The notes: generated by a model not told the origin, from the letters alone. Shown: positions 42,121-51,691, counted from the first letter of the stretch. The stretch: DNA of 64,000 bases from JAEUMD01 sp044222395 (GCA_044222395.1 JBGANK010000001.1:145741-209740), one strand, 5' to 3'. A program made the numbers and translations.

Positions 42121-45100
42121 CAGGGGGCTTTCTCCTTGGCCTGCTTGGCCATAGCCTCCTTGAGTGCTCCGAGGGCGGCGAATGGGGAATCAGGATCGAC
42201 TCCGCCCTTCTTCTGCTGTCGCGGACCCGACGAAACGATGCTGGGCGCTCTGGGCTCGTCACGCCGCTTGCCGTGTCTTCGATCGCGATCCCTATCACGG
42301 TCGCGATCACGCTCACGGCCACCTTCCCGATCCCGCCTGCCAGGACGTCCTTGCTCGCGACCCTCTGATCGCTCCTTGCCCTCGCCATGTTTGGTCCGGT
42401 CATCACGTCTGCGATCACTCTGGCGCTCACCACCCTCCTTGCCGCCCTTCCAAGCCGGCGCGGCCCCGCCAGCCGGAGCGGCCTCGCTTGTCGGAGCAGC
42501 AGCCGCGTCACCGGGTGCAGCCCGTGCATCCGCTGTCGCAGCAGCGGGCGCCTTGCCCGTACCACGCCGCCCGCGCCGCCGCTCTCGCGAATGCGCGCCG
42601 CGCTCGGACCGATTCCGACGTGGCCGCCAGATCTCGACCACGTGCGGTTCCTCAGCGGCCGCCGCTTCTGCTGCAACCGCCTCACCTTCAACCGCCGCAG
42701 TAGCGACCGCTGTATCGGACGCGCCGCCGGGCGCGTTCGCATTCGCATCGGCCTCCACCACCGGCGCGGCAACAGGTGCACTCTCGTCCGTTGCTGTCGA
42801 AGCCACAACCTCTGTCACTTCTGCGGTGGCTTCAGCCTCGCCGCCTGCAGCGTCACTCACCGTCGCCGTCGCCGCAACCGCTACTGCCGGCGCACGCGGC
42901 ATCGTCTTGCGCTCGACCCAGAAGCCCAGCGACTTCAACACCGCACCCAGCTCGTCCGGAGAGCACCCCAGGATCGACATCATGTCCGGGAGGATCGTGA
43001 AGCCGCCGTCTCCGGTTGCACCCGCAGGGGCCTTGTCGCCAGGACTATCCGCCCGCCACGCCAGCAGCGGCCTGATCAAGTCGGAGAGCCGCTCCAGGAT
43101 ATCGAACCGCACAGCGCGTGGACCACATAGATGGAACCCGCAGGCGCGATAGAACGCCTCCGGTATCGCCGGATCGGCATTGAGCGAGGTTAGCCCGGCA
43201 CGCGGTGGCGTCAGCGCTTCGCCACTCGCGGATTTGAGTGCCCCAGCATACTTCAAACCCCACAGCGTCAGCGCCAGTTCCACCGCAGCAGGCTTGAGCA
43301 GTACTGGAATGAAAATGTTGAACGCACCGAACCGCACGCCATACCGGCGCATGGTCGCACGCGCCGGCTGGTCCAGCGTGCGGATCTCCTCCGCCACGGT
43401 GTCGCGTTTCAGCACGCCGAAATTTTCGACCAGCCTGAAGGCGATGCCGCGCGCCAGCCCTGACAGATCCTCGGCCTTGGCGAGTTCGACCAGCGGCTTC
43501 AACTTGTCGGCGACGATCTCGACAATCCATTCGTCGAGGCGCGTTTGCACTTTTTCGCGGTCTGGAATGGACAGGTGCTCGTCGACCAGCAGCGTCACGT
43601 TCGGCTTGAGCGGGTCATCGGCCGGCGACAGCTGCGCGATCTCCTCATCACGCCACAGAACCTGGCCGGCACGCGTCAGCTTGAAGGCATCAGCCTTGGC
43701 CGCAACGACCCGCCGCGCCCGCATCGCCAATTCGCGCGACAGCACCTGCGCGGCCGCATGCCGCGACGCCTTGCCGTGAACGTCCTCCGACGTCGTGTCG
43801 GGCCAGAACCTGAAACCCTTGAGCCGGCCGACGAAGTGGTTTTCCACCTCGATCGCGCCATCCTCGCGGATCTCGGCGTTGAGTTCCTCCTTGTCACGCA
43901 TGCCGCGCATTAGAGCCGAAGTCCTGCGATCGACAAAACGCTGCGTCAGGCACTCGTGCAGCGCATCCGAAAGCTGGTCCTCGATCTCGCGCGTGCGTCC
44001 CTGCCAGTGCACGGGATCCTTGAGCCAGTCGGCGCGGTTCGACACGAACGTCCACGTCCGGATATGGGCAATCCGATTGGCCAGCGTGTCGATGTCGCCA
44101 TCGGTGCGATCGCAGAACGCCACATGTCGCGCGAACCAGTCCTCCGGAATGCGTCCCTCCGGCTCCATCAGGAACTTGTAGAGCGTGGAAACAAGCTCCG
44201 CGTGCGAGTTGATCGAGATCTTGCGGTAATCGGGCACCTGGCACACGTCCCACAACCGCTCCACCGCCGTACGCCCGCTTGCCTTAGTCACCACCTCCGC
44301 ATCGCGGCTGGCGATCTCCAGCACCTCTACGTCATCGGCCGTCCTGGCGCGAACCAGCCGTTGCTCGCCAGGCATGTCACGCAGGCTCTCGCGCAAGGCA
44401 TCGAGGCTGGCGAAATCGAGCTTGTTGTTGCGCCACTGCAGGACCTTGACGCTGTCGAAGTTGTGGTTCTCCAACCGGTCGATCAACTCGGCTTCGAGCG
44501 ACGGAACGCCGCCCGTCACGCCGAACGTACCATCGTTCATGTGGCGGCCGGCGCGGCCGGCGATCTGTCCCAGTTCGCCCGGCGTAAGATTGCGATGGTT
44601 CTGCCCGTCGAACTTACGCACCGCCGCGAATGCGACGTGATCGACATCGAGGTTGAGCCCCATGCCGACCGCATCCGTTGCGACAAGGAAATCGACATCA
44701 CCTGACTGGTAGAGCGCCACCTGCGCGTTGCGCGTTCTGGGGCTCAGCGCACCGAGCACCACCGCCGCGCCGCCCCGCTGACGGCGGATCAGCTCCGCGA
44801 TCGCGTAGACGTCGTTGGCCGAGAAGGCAACGACAGCGGAGCGTGTCGGCAGCCGCGTGATCTTCTTCTCGCCTGCATAGGTGAGCTTCGACAGCCGCGG
44901 CCTGGAAACGAAGTTCGCACCGGGAATGAGGTCGGAGATGGCTTCGCGCATCGTCTGCGCGCCAAGCAGTAGCGTCTCCTCCTTGCCGCGTGCATGAAGC
45001 AGCCGGTCGGTGAAGACGTGCCCGCGCTCCGGATCGGCGCAAAGCTGGATCTCGTCGATCGCCATGAAGTCGACGTCGATGTCGCGCGGCATCGCCTCCA

Positions 45101-45350
45101 CCGTGGCGACCCAGTAGCGTGCGCGCTCCGGCCGGATCTTTTCCTCGCCCGTGATCAGCGCCACCTTGTCGGCACCGATCCGCGCGGCGATCTTGTCATA
45201 GACCTCGCGCGCCAGGAGCCGCAGTGGCAATCCGATCATGCCGCTCTGATGGCCCAGCATCCGCTCGATCGCGAGATGGGTTTTGCCGGTATTGGTCGGG
45301 CCTAGCACCGCCGTGACATGGCGGATGCGAGCCTCGAAGTCGCTGCCCAT
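42120..45350 (-). CDS. SUV3-like RNA helicase with long low-complexity C-terminus
   Basis: The 1076-residue protein has a superfamily 2 helicase core of the SUV3/MgpS type. Motif I is VLGPTNTGKTHLAIERMLG, motif II is MAIDEIQLCADPERGH (DEIQ box), and motif VI is in ELGQIAGRAGRHMNDGTFGV. A helical SUV3-type C-terminal region follows. From about residue 780 it becomes Ala/Glu/Thr-rich and then strongly charged, with runs of Arg-Asp (ERDRDRDRDRDRRHGKRRD). The role is likely RNA unwinding or degradation. AGGAG eight bases upstream fixes the start at 45350. It overlaps the S4 gene by one base. Confidence 0.92.
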   Translation of the reverse strand: MGSDFEARIRHVTAVLGPTNTGKTHLAIERMLGHQSGMIGLPLRLLAREVYDKIAARIGADKVALITGEEKIRPERARYWVATVEAMPRDIDVDFMAIDEIQLCADPERGHVFTDRLLHARGKEETLLLGAQTMREAISDLIPGANFVSRPRLSKLTYAGEKKITRLPTRSAVVAFSANDVYAIAELIRRQRGGAAVVLGALSPRTRNAQVALYQSGDVDFLVATDAVGMGLNLDVDHVAFAAVRKFDGQNHRNLTPGELGQIAGRAGRHMNDGTFGVTGGVPSLEAELIDRLENHNFDSVKVLQWRNNKLDFASLDALRESLRDMPGEQRLVRARTADDVEVLEIASRDAEVVTKASGRTAVERLWDVCQVPDYRKISINSHAELVSTLYKFLMEPEGRIPEDWFARHVAFCDRTDGDIDTLANRIAHIRTWTFVSNRADWLKDPVHWQGRTREIEDQLSDALHECLTQRFVDRRTSALMRGMRDKEELNAEIREDGAIEVENHFVGRLKGFRFWPDTTSEDVHGKASRHAAAQVLSRELAMRARRVVAAKADAFKLTRAGQVLWRDEEIAQLSPADDPLKPNVTLLVDEHLSIPDREKVQTRLDEWIVEIVADKLKPLVELAKAEDLSGLARGIAFRLVENFGVLKRDTVAEEIRTLDQPARATMRRYGVRFGAFNIFIPVLLKPAAVELALTLWGLKYAGALKSASGEALTPPRAGLTSLNADPAIPEAFYRACGFHLCGPRAVRFDILERLSDLIRPLLAWRADSPGDKAPAGATGDGGFTILPDMMSILGCSPDELGAVLKSLGFWVERKTMPRAPAVAVAATATVSDAAGGEAEATAEVTEVVASTATDESAPVAAPVVEADANANAPGGASDTAVATAAVEGEAVAAEAAAAEEPHVVEIWRPRRNRSERGAHSRERRRGRRGTGKAPAAATADARAAPGDAAAAPTSEAAPAGGAAPAWKGGKEGGERQSDRRRDDRTKHGEGKERSEGREQGRPGRRDREGGRERDRDRDRDRDRRHGKRRDEPRAPSIVSSGPRQQKKGGVDPDSPFAALGALKEAMAKQAKEKAP

Positions 45351-45650
45351 ACGATGGACTCCTGATCCCTTTGGCCCTTGGCATTGCATTGGGCTCGGCT
45401 GAGATCAAGGCCTTAGTAAGGTAGCATTGCCGCGGCAGGGCGGATTCCTGCCGGTCGAGCGCGGCCGGCGAGCGCCATCAGCACCGCACGCATCGTTCTC
45501 CTTATCGCCTACGTGGCAACGAGACGAAGCGAAGGTTTCGTCCGCCCAACGAGCCACCAGCCCATTGGGACAGCGGTGATCACCCACCACGACGCTCAAT
45601 ATTTTGCGACAATCCAGGCGCTCGACTTCCATCGCTGCCGGAACACGGGA
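45351..45650. other. Intergenic region upstream of the helicase gene
   Basis: Exactly 300 bases between the DUF3108 gene stop and the helicase start on the same strand. Only the AGGAG ribosome binding site of the helicase is clear. No terminator or promoter was recognised with confidence. Confidence 0.35.
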
Positions 45651-46514
45651 TTAGTTGGCGAACGCGATCTGATCCTGGTTCGAAGTAAGTATGTCGATCT
45701 TGTCCAGCTTCAGTACCGCCGAGCCGACCAGCGTCGGGATCTTGATCTCGTGCGGCACGAACAGGTTCGCGTCGGGGACCGGCCGCAGCGCCACCTCGAT
45801 CTTGAGGGTACGCACCAAGTCATCGGTTTCCTTGCCGCGCTTGTACCCGGAAATCGGCCGGTAGCGCATCTCGCACACGTGCGCCACGCCCGGCTGGCCC
45901 GACGGCTGCCGCTCGACGATTTGTCGCGACCCGACCGGCGTCGTCGCCAGGTCGAAGCGCTGCTGGCCATCGAAGATCGATAGTTTCTGCTGGCACGGAT
46001 TGTCGCTAGCCGGACGCGTCATCGCCATCACCGCGGTCAACGGATCGAGCACGCCGTTAAGATGGCCTCGCTCCAGCGGCACCACGTCTTCCACCTTCTC
46101 CAGTGGTGGATCCATGGTGATCGCAGTAACATTGCCCTCGCGGAAGCCGAGCCGCACATTGCCTGACTTCGCGCTCGACTGATAGTCGAACGAATAGGCT
46201 TCTGGCGTCGCCTTGTTGCCGGCGACCCGCCCCGACGTCCGCGTCAAACCTTGCCACTTGACGAAGCCGAGAAGTGCCGAGATTTCCGCATTGCCATTGA
46301 GCGTGTAGCGACCCGAGCGCACCGAAGCCTCGAACGCAAAACGCCCGATGTCGAAGCCGTTGAAGGCAATCTTGTAGGTGGCAGCGACGTGGCTCGGCCA
46401 TGCCTGCTCGGCGGCAGCGGCAACATGTCTGGAACCCTCCAGTCCAATCAAGGTCGAGACGCTCGCAATCATGAACGCAAGCCTCGCGGCGTGCGACGAC
46501 AACGCAGAAAACAT
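45651..46514 (-). CDS. DUF3108 domain-containing exported protein
   Basis: The 287-residue protein has an N-terminal hydrophobic segment (ARLAFMIASVSTLIGLEG) and is then mostly beta-strand, matching DUF3108: YKIAFNGFDIGRFAFEASVR at about residue 47 and LDPLTAVMAMTRPASDNPC further on. Related proteins are thought to sit in the periplasm and form a lipocalin-like barrel, with no proven function. The ATG at 46514 is preferred to a GTG three bases upstream. It diverges from rpmB. Confidence 0.85.
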   Translation of the reverse strand: MFSALSSHAARLAFMIASVSTLIGLEGSRHVAAAAEQAWPSHVAATYKIAFNGFDIGRFAFEASVRSGRYTLNGNAEISALLGFVKWQGLTRTSGRVAGNKATPEAYSFDYQSSAKSGNVRLGFREGNVTAITMDPPLEKVEDVVPLERGHLNGVLDPLTAVMAMTRPASDNPCQQKLSIFDGQQRFDLATTPVGSRQIVERQPSGQPGVAHVCEMRYRPISGYKRGKETDDLVRTLKIEVALRPVPDANLFVPHEIKIPTLVGSAVLKLDKIDILTSNQDQIAFAN

Positions 46515-47043
46515 CACTTACTTTCCCTCACGCAAACGCCCAGGCAAAACACAACCTTTGCCGGGTTTAGGTCGAATGTTTGGCCGGCGAACCCGGCGCT
46601 CTCGAAAAGACGCCTGCTGCGGAGCCAAGATAAGCCAGCGCCCGTTATTCCTCAGCGCATCACGCGCGCACTGTGGAGGTTCGGGGTACGCATCGGCGTC
46701 CGATGAGACACCTGGCGTCACAGTCTGGAATGCTAGCCTGTCACGGTTAACGAAGGGTGAGGCAGCGTCACGCTCTGGAGCGACCAGCAGCGTCATCCGT
46801 GGGGCGGTGATATGCTCCGTATTCTGCCCCCTGCCGCGCGGCTGCCCCGATCTCCCCGATCCCGGCCTCGATTCGACGTCAGGGCGCTCGTCCCAGGCTC
46901 CCTTGACGCTCGGGGGCCAAAGCCCGTATAGAGGCCGCAACCTGCCCGCCGGTTCGGCTTGCGGGCGATCGTCTTTTCCGAATTGGACGGATTTCCCGCG
47001 CCCACGGCCTGGCCGCAGCGGCTGCGATGATGGAGTGTTGAAC
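46515..47043. other. Divergent intergenic region between the DUF3108 gene and rpmB
   Basis: About 530 bases. The right third holds the rpmB promoter and a leader with a GCCCGC-GCGGGC hairpin at 46944-46966, followed by a T-rich stretch (GTCTTTTCC). The rest shows no supported gene. A long open frame runs through it into rpmB but has no family match. Confidence 0.45.
46903..46932 (+). promoter_or_regulatory. Sigma-70-type promoter of rpmB
   Basis: TTGACG (46903-46908) and TATAGA (46927-46932) are 18 bases apart, close to consensus. The leader to the rpmB ATG is about 105 bases, long enough for a regulatory structure. Confidence 0.7.
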
Positions 47044-47343
47044 ATGACCCGCAAATGCGAGCTCACCGGCAAGCTGCCGCTGTCTGGCAACAACCGCAGC
47101 CATGCCGAGAACAAGACCAAGCGCAAGTTCCGCCCCAACCTGTGCAACGTGACGCTGATTTCCGACGCCCTCGGCCGCAGCTTCCGCCTGCGCGTCAGCG
47201 CCAGCGCGCTGAAGACGGTCGAGCACCGCGGCGGGCTGGATGCGTTCCTGGCCAAGTCCAGCGACGCCGAGCTGTCCGATCGCTGCCTCAAGATCAAGCG
47301 CGACATCGCCAAGACCAAGAAGACGACCCAGGCCGCCGCCTGA
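47044..47343 (+). CDS. rpmB: 50S ribosomal protein L28
   Basis: The 99-residue protein begins MTRKCELTGKLPLSGNNRSH and continues with KTKRKFRPNLCNVTLISDAL, the usual L28 pattern. The length is that of the alphaproteobacterial form, which has a longer C-terminus than E. coli L28. The end DIAKTKKTTQAAA is basic. It has its own promoter. Confidence 0.97.
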   Translation: MTRKCELTGKLPLSGNNRSHAENKTKRKFRPNLCNVTLISDALGRSFRLRVSASALKTVEHRGGLDAFLAKSSDAELSDRCLKIKRDIAKTKKTTQAAA

Positions 47344-47658
47344 GTTCGCCCGCGCAAGCATCTTGAACTGCTGCACGATTCGCGGCTTTCAACGCTCCGT
47401 CCGCCAGTCGCTGTCACGGTGCGGGTTGCTGCGAGCCGGCAGCAGTTATGATCATATTGTGTATTAGATTGGTAGATCCCGCATTGAGCGGATTTGCCCC
47501 GCCGCCCGCTTGCATTTCCGCCGCACTGCCGCGGTTGAAACAATGACGGACCACGCCGCCGCGTGGCTCCCGACAAATCCCTGATCTATAGAAGGCCGCC
47601 GCGCTCCCGCGCCTCTTGCGGGCTTGCGAGGAAGACTTCTGGCCAAGGAGTGATCGGC
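47344..47658. other. Intergenic region upstream of the receptor-channel gene
   Basis: About 315 bases. An A/T-rich stretch at 47446-47475 (TTATGATCATATTGTGTATT) may be part of a promoter. A TTGCTG/TATGAT pair is visible but its 15-base spacing is short. AAGGAG at 47645-47650 is the ribosome binding site of the next gene. Confidence 0.4.
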
Positions 47659-49953
47659 ATGAGGTTGCCCATCCAGGTGAGAACCGCTTTGAGCAGCGCA
47701 CGGCGCGCAACCCACCTGTTGCGATCCGTCATGGCTCTCATCGTCGGAATGGCCGTGGCTCCAGTCGATGCCTCAGCCGTCGAAAAGGCCGAGGCCGCCA
47801 AGGGCCCGCCGGTCTCGGTGGCGATCTTCGTCTCCTCGCGAACCGACCAGTGCTACGACAACGGCGTCGTGGCGGCCATCACCCACCTCGTCAATGAGGA
47901 ACAGGCACGCATCAATGCCTCCGGCGGCATCCACGGCCGCCGGCTCGACATCAAGATTCTCGACGACGCGCGCGACGACAAGAGGGCTATTGCCAATGTT
48001 CGCACCGCCCTCTCCGATCCCACTCTGCTCGCCATGATCGGCGTGTCCGGATCCAGCCGCGGCAAGGCGGTGTTCGATGCGCTCGGCTCCGAGATCGGCG
48101 CCAGCAACGTGCCCTTCCTGTCGGACCTATCGGTCAGCAATCTCTTCGAGAAGCACCTGAACGTCTATACGACCCGCGCCTCGCAGGACGAGGTGCGCGC
48201 GCCCGTAATGGCCGAGTTCACCCGCCGCACCAGCCATCAGCGCGCAGCCTTCGTCGGCATCAAGGGCACGGTCTTCTCCGATGCCCTCGCAGATAGCCTT
48301 GCCAAGCTTCTCGGCGAGGGTGGCCTCGTGGCGGACTTGCGTCTGGAAGCAACGGAAGAAGAGGTCAACCCGCAAGCTCTGTCCGGCGCCATCGAAACGC
48401 TGCGCGCCGCCAATCCCGACATGATCTTTCTGACCGCGGGCGGCAAGCGCACGCCCGCCATCATCAAGGCTTTCGTTGCCGCCAACATCACACCGGCCCT
48501 CTTCGTCACCGGTCGCATCACCCAGCTCCCAGAGGAATTGACCAAGAGCTATCCCAACGCGATGTACCAGCTGGCGTGGGAGGACCTGCCCGAGATCTAC
48601 AACAACCGCATCAGGAAGCGCATCGCCACCGATGACCCACTGCATTGGGTCTTCGAGGGCAAGAAGGTCGCTGCGGCCCCGGGATGGGCCAAGGGCGAGT
48701 GCAAGGCGCGCCCTGCGGATGTTCCCGCCAACCCGCTCGATCCCGAAAACCTTCGTTCCGTTTCCTCCGGCGCGCAATACGCCGACATGGTCGCGCTGGT
48801 GGCGACCGCTGCCCGCCGCGCCACGCGTGGCACCGACCTCAAGGGCCTGCGAGCCGAAATCCTCGAGCGGCTGAAGACCGACTACGCCGCCGGTCGCGGC
48901 GCCTTCAAGGGCAGGTTCGACAACTGGGCCTTCGATGCGTCCTCGCGCACGGCAACTCGCTCACCATTCGTCATCATCTTGCCGCAGGCCCTCGGCCGTA
49001 CTCAGCTCGCCCAACACCAATTCGCACGCGCCCGTGACGGCAACCTCCGCGAAACCACCACGCTCTATGTCGACGTCGACATGATCAAGGTATACAGCGT
49101 CAACGAAAACGAACAGTCGTTCTTCGCCGAGTTCTACCTGTCCATGCGCGCCAATGACGGCGCAACCCTGGACCGCATCGAGTTCGCCAACGCCTATGTC
49201 GACCCCGTTTCATCCAAGCGCCAGCTGACGATCGAGACCATCCACGGCGGCGGCAAATCCAACGCGTATCCGGAATCGATGAAGATCTACAAGGTATCTG
49301 GCCGCTTCCTGTTCCAGCCCAATCTCAAGAACTACCCGCTCGACACTCAGCTCTTCACCATCGACCTCCAGCCCAAGAGCGGAGACGCGCCGTTCATCAT
49401 CCAGCCGCCGCCACTCAACTTGCGTGACCCGAACGTGATTACGGATGGATGGGACCAGGTCGAGCAGTACGTCGGAACCGACGAAGATTTTGTTCCGGTC
49501 GTCGACGCCTTCACGCACGAACCGAGCATCGCGCCGTTCTACAAGGCGAGCTTCGCGTGGATGCTGAAGCGCCAGACCACCGACTACATCCTGCGAGTGG
49601 TCGTGCCGTTGGGCTTCATCCTGATTGTCGCCTATCTCTCGATCTTCATCCCGAAATCGAATTTCGAGGCGATCGTGACGATCCAGGTGACGGCCCTGCT
49701 GTCAGCTGTCGCGCTCTATCTCGCTTTGCCGGCGCTTTCGAGCGACTCCGCGACGCTTTCCGATCGCATGTTCGTGTTCGTCTATATGCTGGTTGCAGCG
49801 ATGATCGCGATCTCGATCCTGCGCGTCAATCAGATCGTCGCCACACGCAATTGGATCATCTGGACGCTCGACATCCTGCACGTCGTCGGCATCCCGATCC
49901 TCGTCGGTCTGGCCTCGCTCTACGTCTACGGCTTGAGCCAGTCGGCACAGTGA
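47659..49953 (+). CDS. Periplasmic-binding-protein / pentameric ligand-gated ion channel fusion
   Basis: The 764-residue protein has a signal peptide (1-40), then a type-1 periplasmic binding domain like Leu/Ile/Val receptors (about 50-430). That domain includes VAIFVSSRTDQCYDNGVVAA, a GIHGRRLDIKILDDARDD block and MIFLTAGGKRTPAIIKAF. From about 466 it becomes a pLGIC extracellular domain (LYVDVDMIKVYSVNENEQSF), with the pro-loop in NLKNYPLDTQLFTIDL. Four helices follow: M1 about 641-664, pore-lining M2 about 669-692 (FEAIVTIQVTALLSAVALYL), M3 about 702-727 and M4 about 733-760. It should be an inner-membrane channel gated by a periplasmic ligand. The start is fixed by AAGGAG eight bases upstream. 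The ligand and ion selectivity are unknown. Confidence 0.88.
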   Translation: MRLPIQVRTALSSARRATHLLRSVMALIVGMAVAPVDASAVEKAEAAKGPPVSVAIFVSSRTDQCYDNGVVAAITHLVNEEQARINASGGIHGRRLDIKILDDARDDKRAIANVRTALSDPTLLAMIGVSGSSRGKAVFDALGSEIGASNVPFLSDLSVSNLFEKHLNVYTTRASQDEVRAPVMAEFTRRTSHQRAAFVGIKGTVFSDALADSLAKLLGEGGLVADLRLEATEEEVNPQALSGAIETLRAANPDMIFLTAGGKRTPAIIKAFVAANITPALFVTGRITQLPEELTKSYPNAMYQLAWEDLPEIYNNRIRKRIATDDPLHWVFEGKKVAAAPGWAKGECKARPADVPANPLDPENLRSVSSGAQYADMVALVATAARRATRGTDLKGLRAEILERLKTDYAAGRGAFKGRFDNWAFDASSRTATRSPFVIILPQALGRTQLAQHQFARARDGNLRETTTLYVDVDMIKVYSVNENEQSFFAEFYLSMRANDGATLDRIEFANAYVDPVSSKRQLTIETIHGGGKSNAYPESMKIYKVSGRFLFQPNLKNYPLDTQLFTIDLQPKSGDAPFIIQPPPLNLRDPNVITDGWDQVEQYVGTDEDFVPVVDAFTHEPSIAPFYKASFAWMLKRQTTDYILRVVVPLGFILIVAYLSIFIPKSNFEAIVTIQVTALLSAVALYLALPALSSDSATLSDRMFVFVYMLVAAMIAISILRVNQIVATRNWIIWTLDILHVVGIPILVGLASLYVYGLSQSAQ

Positions 49954-50014
49954 ACCTGAAAGACGTCGACTCGCGCTGTCCTGCGCATGTCGCCAGGGCG
50001 GCGCGAGTTCCGTA

Positions 50015-50860
50015 TTACTTCAGCCGCTCCGCCATCACGGCGATCGTGCGCGCATAGACGTCCGCTTTGTTCCACTCCGTGATGACGCCATAGTTCGACG
50101 TACCCGGTCCCCACGGCTGCCCGCGCTGCCATCCGTGCGACTTCATGAAATTGGCGGTCGAGGCAAGGATGTCAGGCACCGAGTGGACCAGGTCGCGCCT
50201 GCCATTGCCGTCGTAGTCCACCGCGTAGCGGTCATATGAGCCCGGCAGGAACTGCACCTGCCCGATTTCGCCTGCCCAACCGCCGCGCATCTGCCCCGGG
50301 CTCATGTCGCCCCTCTGGACGATCCGTAGCGCCGCCATCAGGTGCTGCGTGAAGAATTCCGAGCGGCGGCAGTCATAGGCCAGCGTGGCGATCGAGCGGA
50401 TGATCGAATACTTGCCGGCCCCATCAGCGCCGAAGTTGGTTTCCAAGCCCCATATCGAGACCAGGATCGCGCCCGGCACACCGTAGCGCTTCTCGATCCC
50501 GGCAAGCAGCGCCGCATGTGACTGCAGCTTGCTACGAGCCTTGCCGAGCAGGTGCGACCCCACCCGGCGCGAATAGAACTGATCGAAGGAGAGCTTGAAG
50601 GATTTCTGCGATCGGTCGCGCCCGATGACGCCCGAGTCATAGGTGACGCCGCCAAGCGCACTGTCGATCGTCGACTGTTTGATGCCGGCTGCCCTGGCGC
50701 GCCCCTTGAAATCCTCCAGCCACGCCGCGAACCCGCCACCCGAGTTGCCGCAGCTCGCCGCCGACGCTGGCGAGGCGGCAGACAACGCGAACAGCACAAC
50801 GCCAACAGCGCAAGCTGCACCCAATGGCCTCCGCTTATTGCTCGTTATCGTAAAGTTCAT
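50015..50860 (-). CDS. Lytic murein transglycosylase (MltB/SLT_2 family)
   Basis: The 281-residue enzyme cleaves peptidoglycan to anhydromuropeptides. It has a signal peptide (GAACAVGVVLFALSAASPAS, then AASC) and the catalytic Glu in AILVSIWGLETNFGADGAG. Other family blocks are EIGQVQFLPGSYDRYAVDYD and DLVHSVPDILASTANFM. The Cys follows the signal closely (ASAASCGN) but the spacing does not make a good lipobox. No C-terminal peptidoglycan-binding domain is present. It converges with the channel gene. Confidence 0.92.
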   Translation of the reverse strand: MNFTITSNKRRPLGAACAVGVVLFALSAASPASAASCGNSGGGFAAWLEDFKGRARAAGIKQSTIDSALGGVTYDSGVIGRDRSQKSFKLSFDQFYSRRVGSHLLGKARSKLQSHAALLAGIEKRYGVPGAILVSIWGLETNFGADGAGKYSIIRSIATLAYDCRRSEFFTQHLMAALRIVQRGDMSPGQMRGGWAGEIGQVQFLPGSYDRYAVDYDGNGRRDLVHSVPDILASTANFMKSHGWQRGQPWGPGTSNYGVITEWNKADVYARTIAVMAERLK

Positions 50861-51181
50861 TCAGCGTGCTTCCTTGTATCTCTGTCGAACCGCGATACCC
50901 GTTTGCGCATCCTTGACGCTTAAGTCTGCCAATGCAAATTTCCAAACGGCCGCACCCGAAGTTCCGGTCGAATGATGCACTGCAACCACGCGCATGGCAG
51001 CCGCGGCAGAAAATCCCGATAAACTAACCTAGTTAATAGACGGACTTCGCTCGCAACATAGTATCTCGCGGCCAACTGATCGTCAGTTGTCTTGAAGCCA
51101 CTGCCCGGCAGCGATCAAGAACAGTAATCCACAAGCACCTCACTTTGGGTGGCGAGTTCAGGAAACGCCAAGGAGTTCAAT
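50861..51181. other. Divergent intergenic region between the transglycosylase and DUF302 genes
   Basis: About 320 bases with an 11-base palindrome TAACCTAGTTA (51025-51035) that could be an operator. AAGGAG lies just before the DUF302 ATG. No clear promoter pair was recognised. Confidence 0.35.
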
Positions 51182-51676
51182 ATGACCGTCTCACGCGTAC
51201 TCATTGCATTTGCACTACTGCTCACGCTGGCCATCCGTCCGGTCTCGGCGCAGGATACCGCAGCCGGCATCGCCAAGATGCCGTTCATCATGGAAAAGCC
51301 GAGCCCGCTGTCCGCCGAAGCGACCGTCGAGGCCATCAAGGCCAATGTCGAGAAGATGGCGCCGTGGACCGTCAGTGGCGTCAAGCCGCTGCACCAGTCT
51401 ATCAAGAAGCACGGCGGACCCGACGTCCGTCCGGTTTATCTCGTCGAGATCTGCAACCCGATGCACTCGGGCGCCATGCTGCAGAACGACGGCGACATGT
51501 GGTCGTCGGTGATGATGCCTTGCACCGTGTCGGTCTACCAGAAGTCCGACGGCAAGGCCTACATCGGCTACATGAATGCACGCATGGTGGGCATGATGTT
51601 CGGCGGCAAGATCGCCGAGGTGATGGGCGGCCCGGTTGCCGAGGCCCAGGACAAGTTCCTCAACGTCGGACAGTGA
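51182..51676 (+). CDS. DUF302 domain-containing exported protein
   Basis: The 164-residue protein has a signal peptide (MTVSRVLIAFALLLTLAIRP, cleavage near SAQD) followed by a DUF302 domain. That domain includes EATVEAIKANVEKMAPWTVS, then VYLVEICNPMHSGAMLQ. A C-terminal stretch reads SVYQKSDGKAYIGYMNARMV. The family is small and of unknown biochemistry; some members bind metal or small ligands. AAGGAG just upstream supports the ATG at 51182. It is followed by a strong terminator. Confidence 0.88.
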   Translation: MTVSRVLIAFALLLTLAIRPVSAQDTAAGIAKMPFIMEKPSPLSAEATVEAIKANVEKMAPWTVSGVKPLHQSIKKHGGPDVRPVYLVEICNPMHSGAMLQNDGDMWSSVMMPCTVSVYQKSDGKAYIGYMNARMVGMMFGGKIAEVMGGPVAEAQDKFLNVGQ

Positions 51677-51691
51677 TCACCGATCGCAGCG

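Noticed and set aside
46378..47043. An N-terminal extension of more than 200 residues on ribosomal protein L28
   Set aside because: The normal L28 start MTRKCELTGK lies at 47044 behind a good promoter, and the upstream residues have no family match.
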